A stretch of 7,191 nucleotides of DNA from Candidatus Pelagibacter sp. (GTDB lineage: Bacteria; Pseudomonadota; Alphaproteobacteria; Pelagibacterales; Pelagibacteraceae). The DNA is taken from positions 1 to 7,191 of the forward strand of contig JAOIRP010000023.1 in NCBI GenBank assembly GCA_028221385.1, in the 5' to 3' direction. The notes beneath the pieces are model-generated. The model worked only from the letters and a program-made list of their open reading frames with translations, did no database searches and had not been told where the DNA came from. The position numbers and the translations under genes are program-made. Positions within the stretch are counted from its first letter, which is position 1; each line of letters begins with the position of its first letter. Positions 6,127 through 7,191 of this stretch are shown piece by piece.

Positions 6127-7191
6127 TTAATTATTAGAATATGAGCTATTTATATAATTTTTTAGTGTATCTAAGAATTCAGGCACATCTAAGAGAAATG
6201 AGTCGTGACCTTTATCGGACTCAATTTCCACAAAACCCACATCTGCACCAATAGCATTTAATGCAATAACAATTTCTTTATTTTCAGAAGTTGGATAAAG
6301 CCAATCTGAAGTAAAAGATATGATAAGAAACTTAGTTTTCGTTTTAGCAAATGCTTTAGATAAATTTCCATTATATTCTTTTGTTAGATCAAAGTAATCC
6401 ATAGCTCTTGTTATAAATAAATAACTGTTAGCATCGAACCTATCAACAAAAACGGATCCTTGATATCTAAGATAGCTTTCTATTTGAAAATCTGCATCAA
6501 AACTAAATTTTAAGTCGTCTCTCTCTTGTAACTTTCGTCCAAATTTTTCCTGTAATCCATTTTTAGATAAATAGGTTATATGAGCAGCCATTCTAGCAAC
6601 AGATAGGCCCTTAGCTGGAGTTTTATTTTGGTTAGAGTAGTCACCACTAGCCCATTCAGTATCAGCCATTATGGATTGCCTACCCAATTCATTAAAAGCA
6701 ATATTTTGAGCAGAATGGCTTGAGGTACATGCAATCGGTATTGCGATTTTAGCTTTATCTGGAAAGTTACTAACAAATTGAAGAACTTGCATACCTCCCA
6801 TTGATCCGCCCATTACAGCAAAAAGTTTTTCAATTTTAAAAAAATTTAAAAGATTATATTGTGCATTGACCATATCGTTTATGGTAATCACAGGAAAGTT
6901 GATCCCATATATTTTTTCTGTTTCAGGGTTGATCTTACTTGGACCAAAGGACCCCATACAGCCACCGATTACATTTGCACATATAACAAAATACTTGTCA
7001 GTATCTATGGCTTTACCAGATCCCACAGCATAGGACCACCAACCATCTTTTTTTGTTATTGGGTTAGTTCCTGAAACAAATTGATCACCAGTTAAAGCAT
7101 GAAAAACCAAAATAGCATTGTCTTTCTCTTTATTTAAAGAACCGTAGGATTCGTAAGCTAAAGTATAATTATTAATAGTTTGTCCACAGTC
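6127..7191 (-). CDS. metX: Homoserine O-acyltransferase MetX, N-terminus cut by the window edge
   Basis: MetX moves an acyl group from acyl-CoA to homoserine, opening the methionine branch. The reading frame stays open to the window edge: upstream of VFHALTGDQ the bases 7108-7191 encode DCGQTINNYTLAYESYG and then SLNKEKDNAIL, which is normal MetX sequence. A TTG at 7108-7110 is therefore an internal Leu codon, not a start. The 354 visible residues lack only some 15-30 at the front. Counted in the visible part, the alpha/beta-hydrolase triad is Ser130 (GGSMGGMQ), Asp296 (TSDWLYPT) and His329 (GHDSFL); ANVIGGCMGSFGP and ESYLRYQGSVFVDRFDANSY are family signatures. Whether it uses acetyl- or succinyl-CoA cannot be decided safely here. 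It leads metX-metW-gloB, with metW two bases on. Any promoter or riboswitch lies outside the window. Confidence 0.96.
   Translation of the reverse strand, partial: DCGQTINNYTLAYESYGSLNKEKDNAILVFHALTGDQFVSGTNPITKKDGWWSYAVGSGKAIDTDKYFVICANVIGGCMGSFGPSKINPETEKIYGINFPVITINDMVNAQYNLLNFFKIEKLFAVMGGSMGGMQVLQFVSNFPDKAKIAIPIACTSSHSAQNIAFNELGRQSIMADTEWASGDYSNQNKTPAKGLSVARMAAHITYLSKNGLQEKFGRKLQERDDLKFSFDADFQIESYLRYQGSVFVDRFDANSYLFITRAMDYFDLTKEYNGNLSKAFAKTKTKFLIISFTSDWLYPTSENKEIVIALNAIGADVGFVEIESDKGHDSFLLDVPEFLDTLKNYINSSYSNN

Noticed and set aside
7108..7110. TTG as the metX start codon, giving a 327-residue protein
   Set aside because: The frame is open through 7191 and the upstream codons spell typical MetX sequence (QTINNYTLAYESYG, then DNAILVFHALTG), so the TTG is internal and the true start lies outside the window.
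7111..7191. SAM-responsive riboswitch or promoter upstream of metX
   Set aside because: These bases are coding sequence of metX. Any such leader would lie beyond the right edge and cannot be judged here.
1..7191. A new defence system, mobile island or CRISPR array
   Set aside because: All ten genes are recognisable housekeeping genes in ordinary order and of uniform composition. There are no spaced repeats, integrase or transposase genes, terminal inverted repeats or tRNA genes.

Overview
This window looks like part of the chromosome of an AT-rich, streamlined alphaproteobacterium, most likely of the SAR11 / Pelagibacterales group. That placement is an inference. It rests on the very low GC, lysine/asparagine/isoleucine-rich proteins, all genes on one strand, about 123 noncoding bases in 7191 (under 2%), and the alphaproteobacterial gene order rplU-rpmA-obgE-proB-proA-nadD-rsfS. 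All ten genes lie on the minus strand, so transcription runs from the high coordinates to the low ones.

Upstream block (7191 to 4808): metX (5' end cut by the window edge), metW and gloB, spaced 2 and 0 bases apart and so almost certainly co-transcribed. MetX activates homoserine by O-acylation. MetW is the methyltransferase-like partner that usually sits beside metX. GloB is a glyoxalase II-type metallo-hydrolase. The promoter of this block lies outside the window.

A 63-base gap (4745-4807) is the only sizeable intergenic space. It holds a good sigma70-type promoter (TTGACT, 16-base spacer, TATATT) with a short leader and a clear ribosome binding site for rplU. No terminator is visible after gloB.

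Downstream block (4744 to 1): rplU (bL21), rpmA (bL27), obgE (ribosome-assembly GTPase), proB and proA (first two steps of proline synthesis), nadD (NAD synthesis) and the start of rsfS (ribosome silencing factor, cut by the left edge). Spacings are 12, 28, -11 (overlap), 1, 0 and 17 bases. The block links large-subunit assembly and silencing with proline and NAD supply, a combination found widely in Alphaproteobacteria.

I found no mobile element, CRISPR array, RNA gene or unknown gene, and nothing that looks like an undescribed system. The points most worth a second look are small: a NadD that stops right after its ISSxxLR motif, a lysine-rich tail on L21 encoded across an A11 tract, a hairpin directly before the obgE start codon, a Pro-Pro substitution near the ProA C-terminus, and gloB inside a methionine gene cluster.
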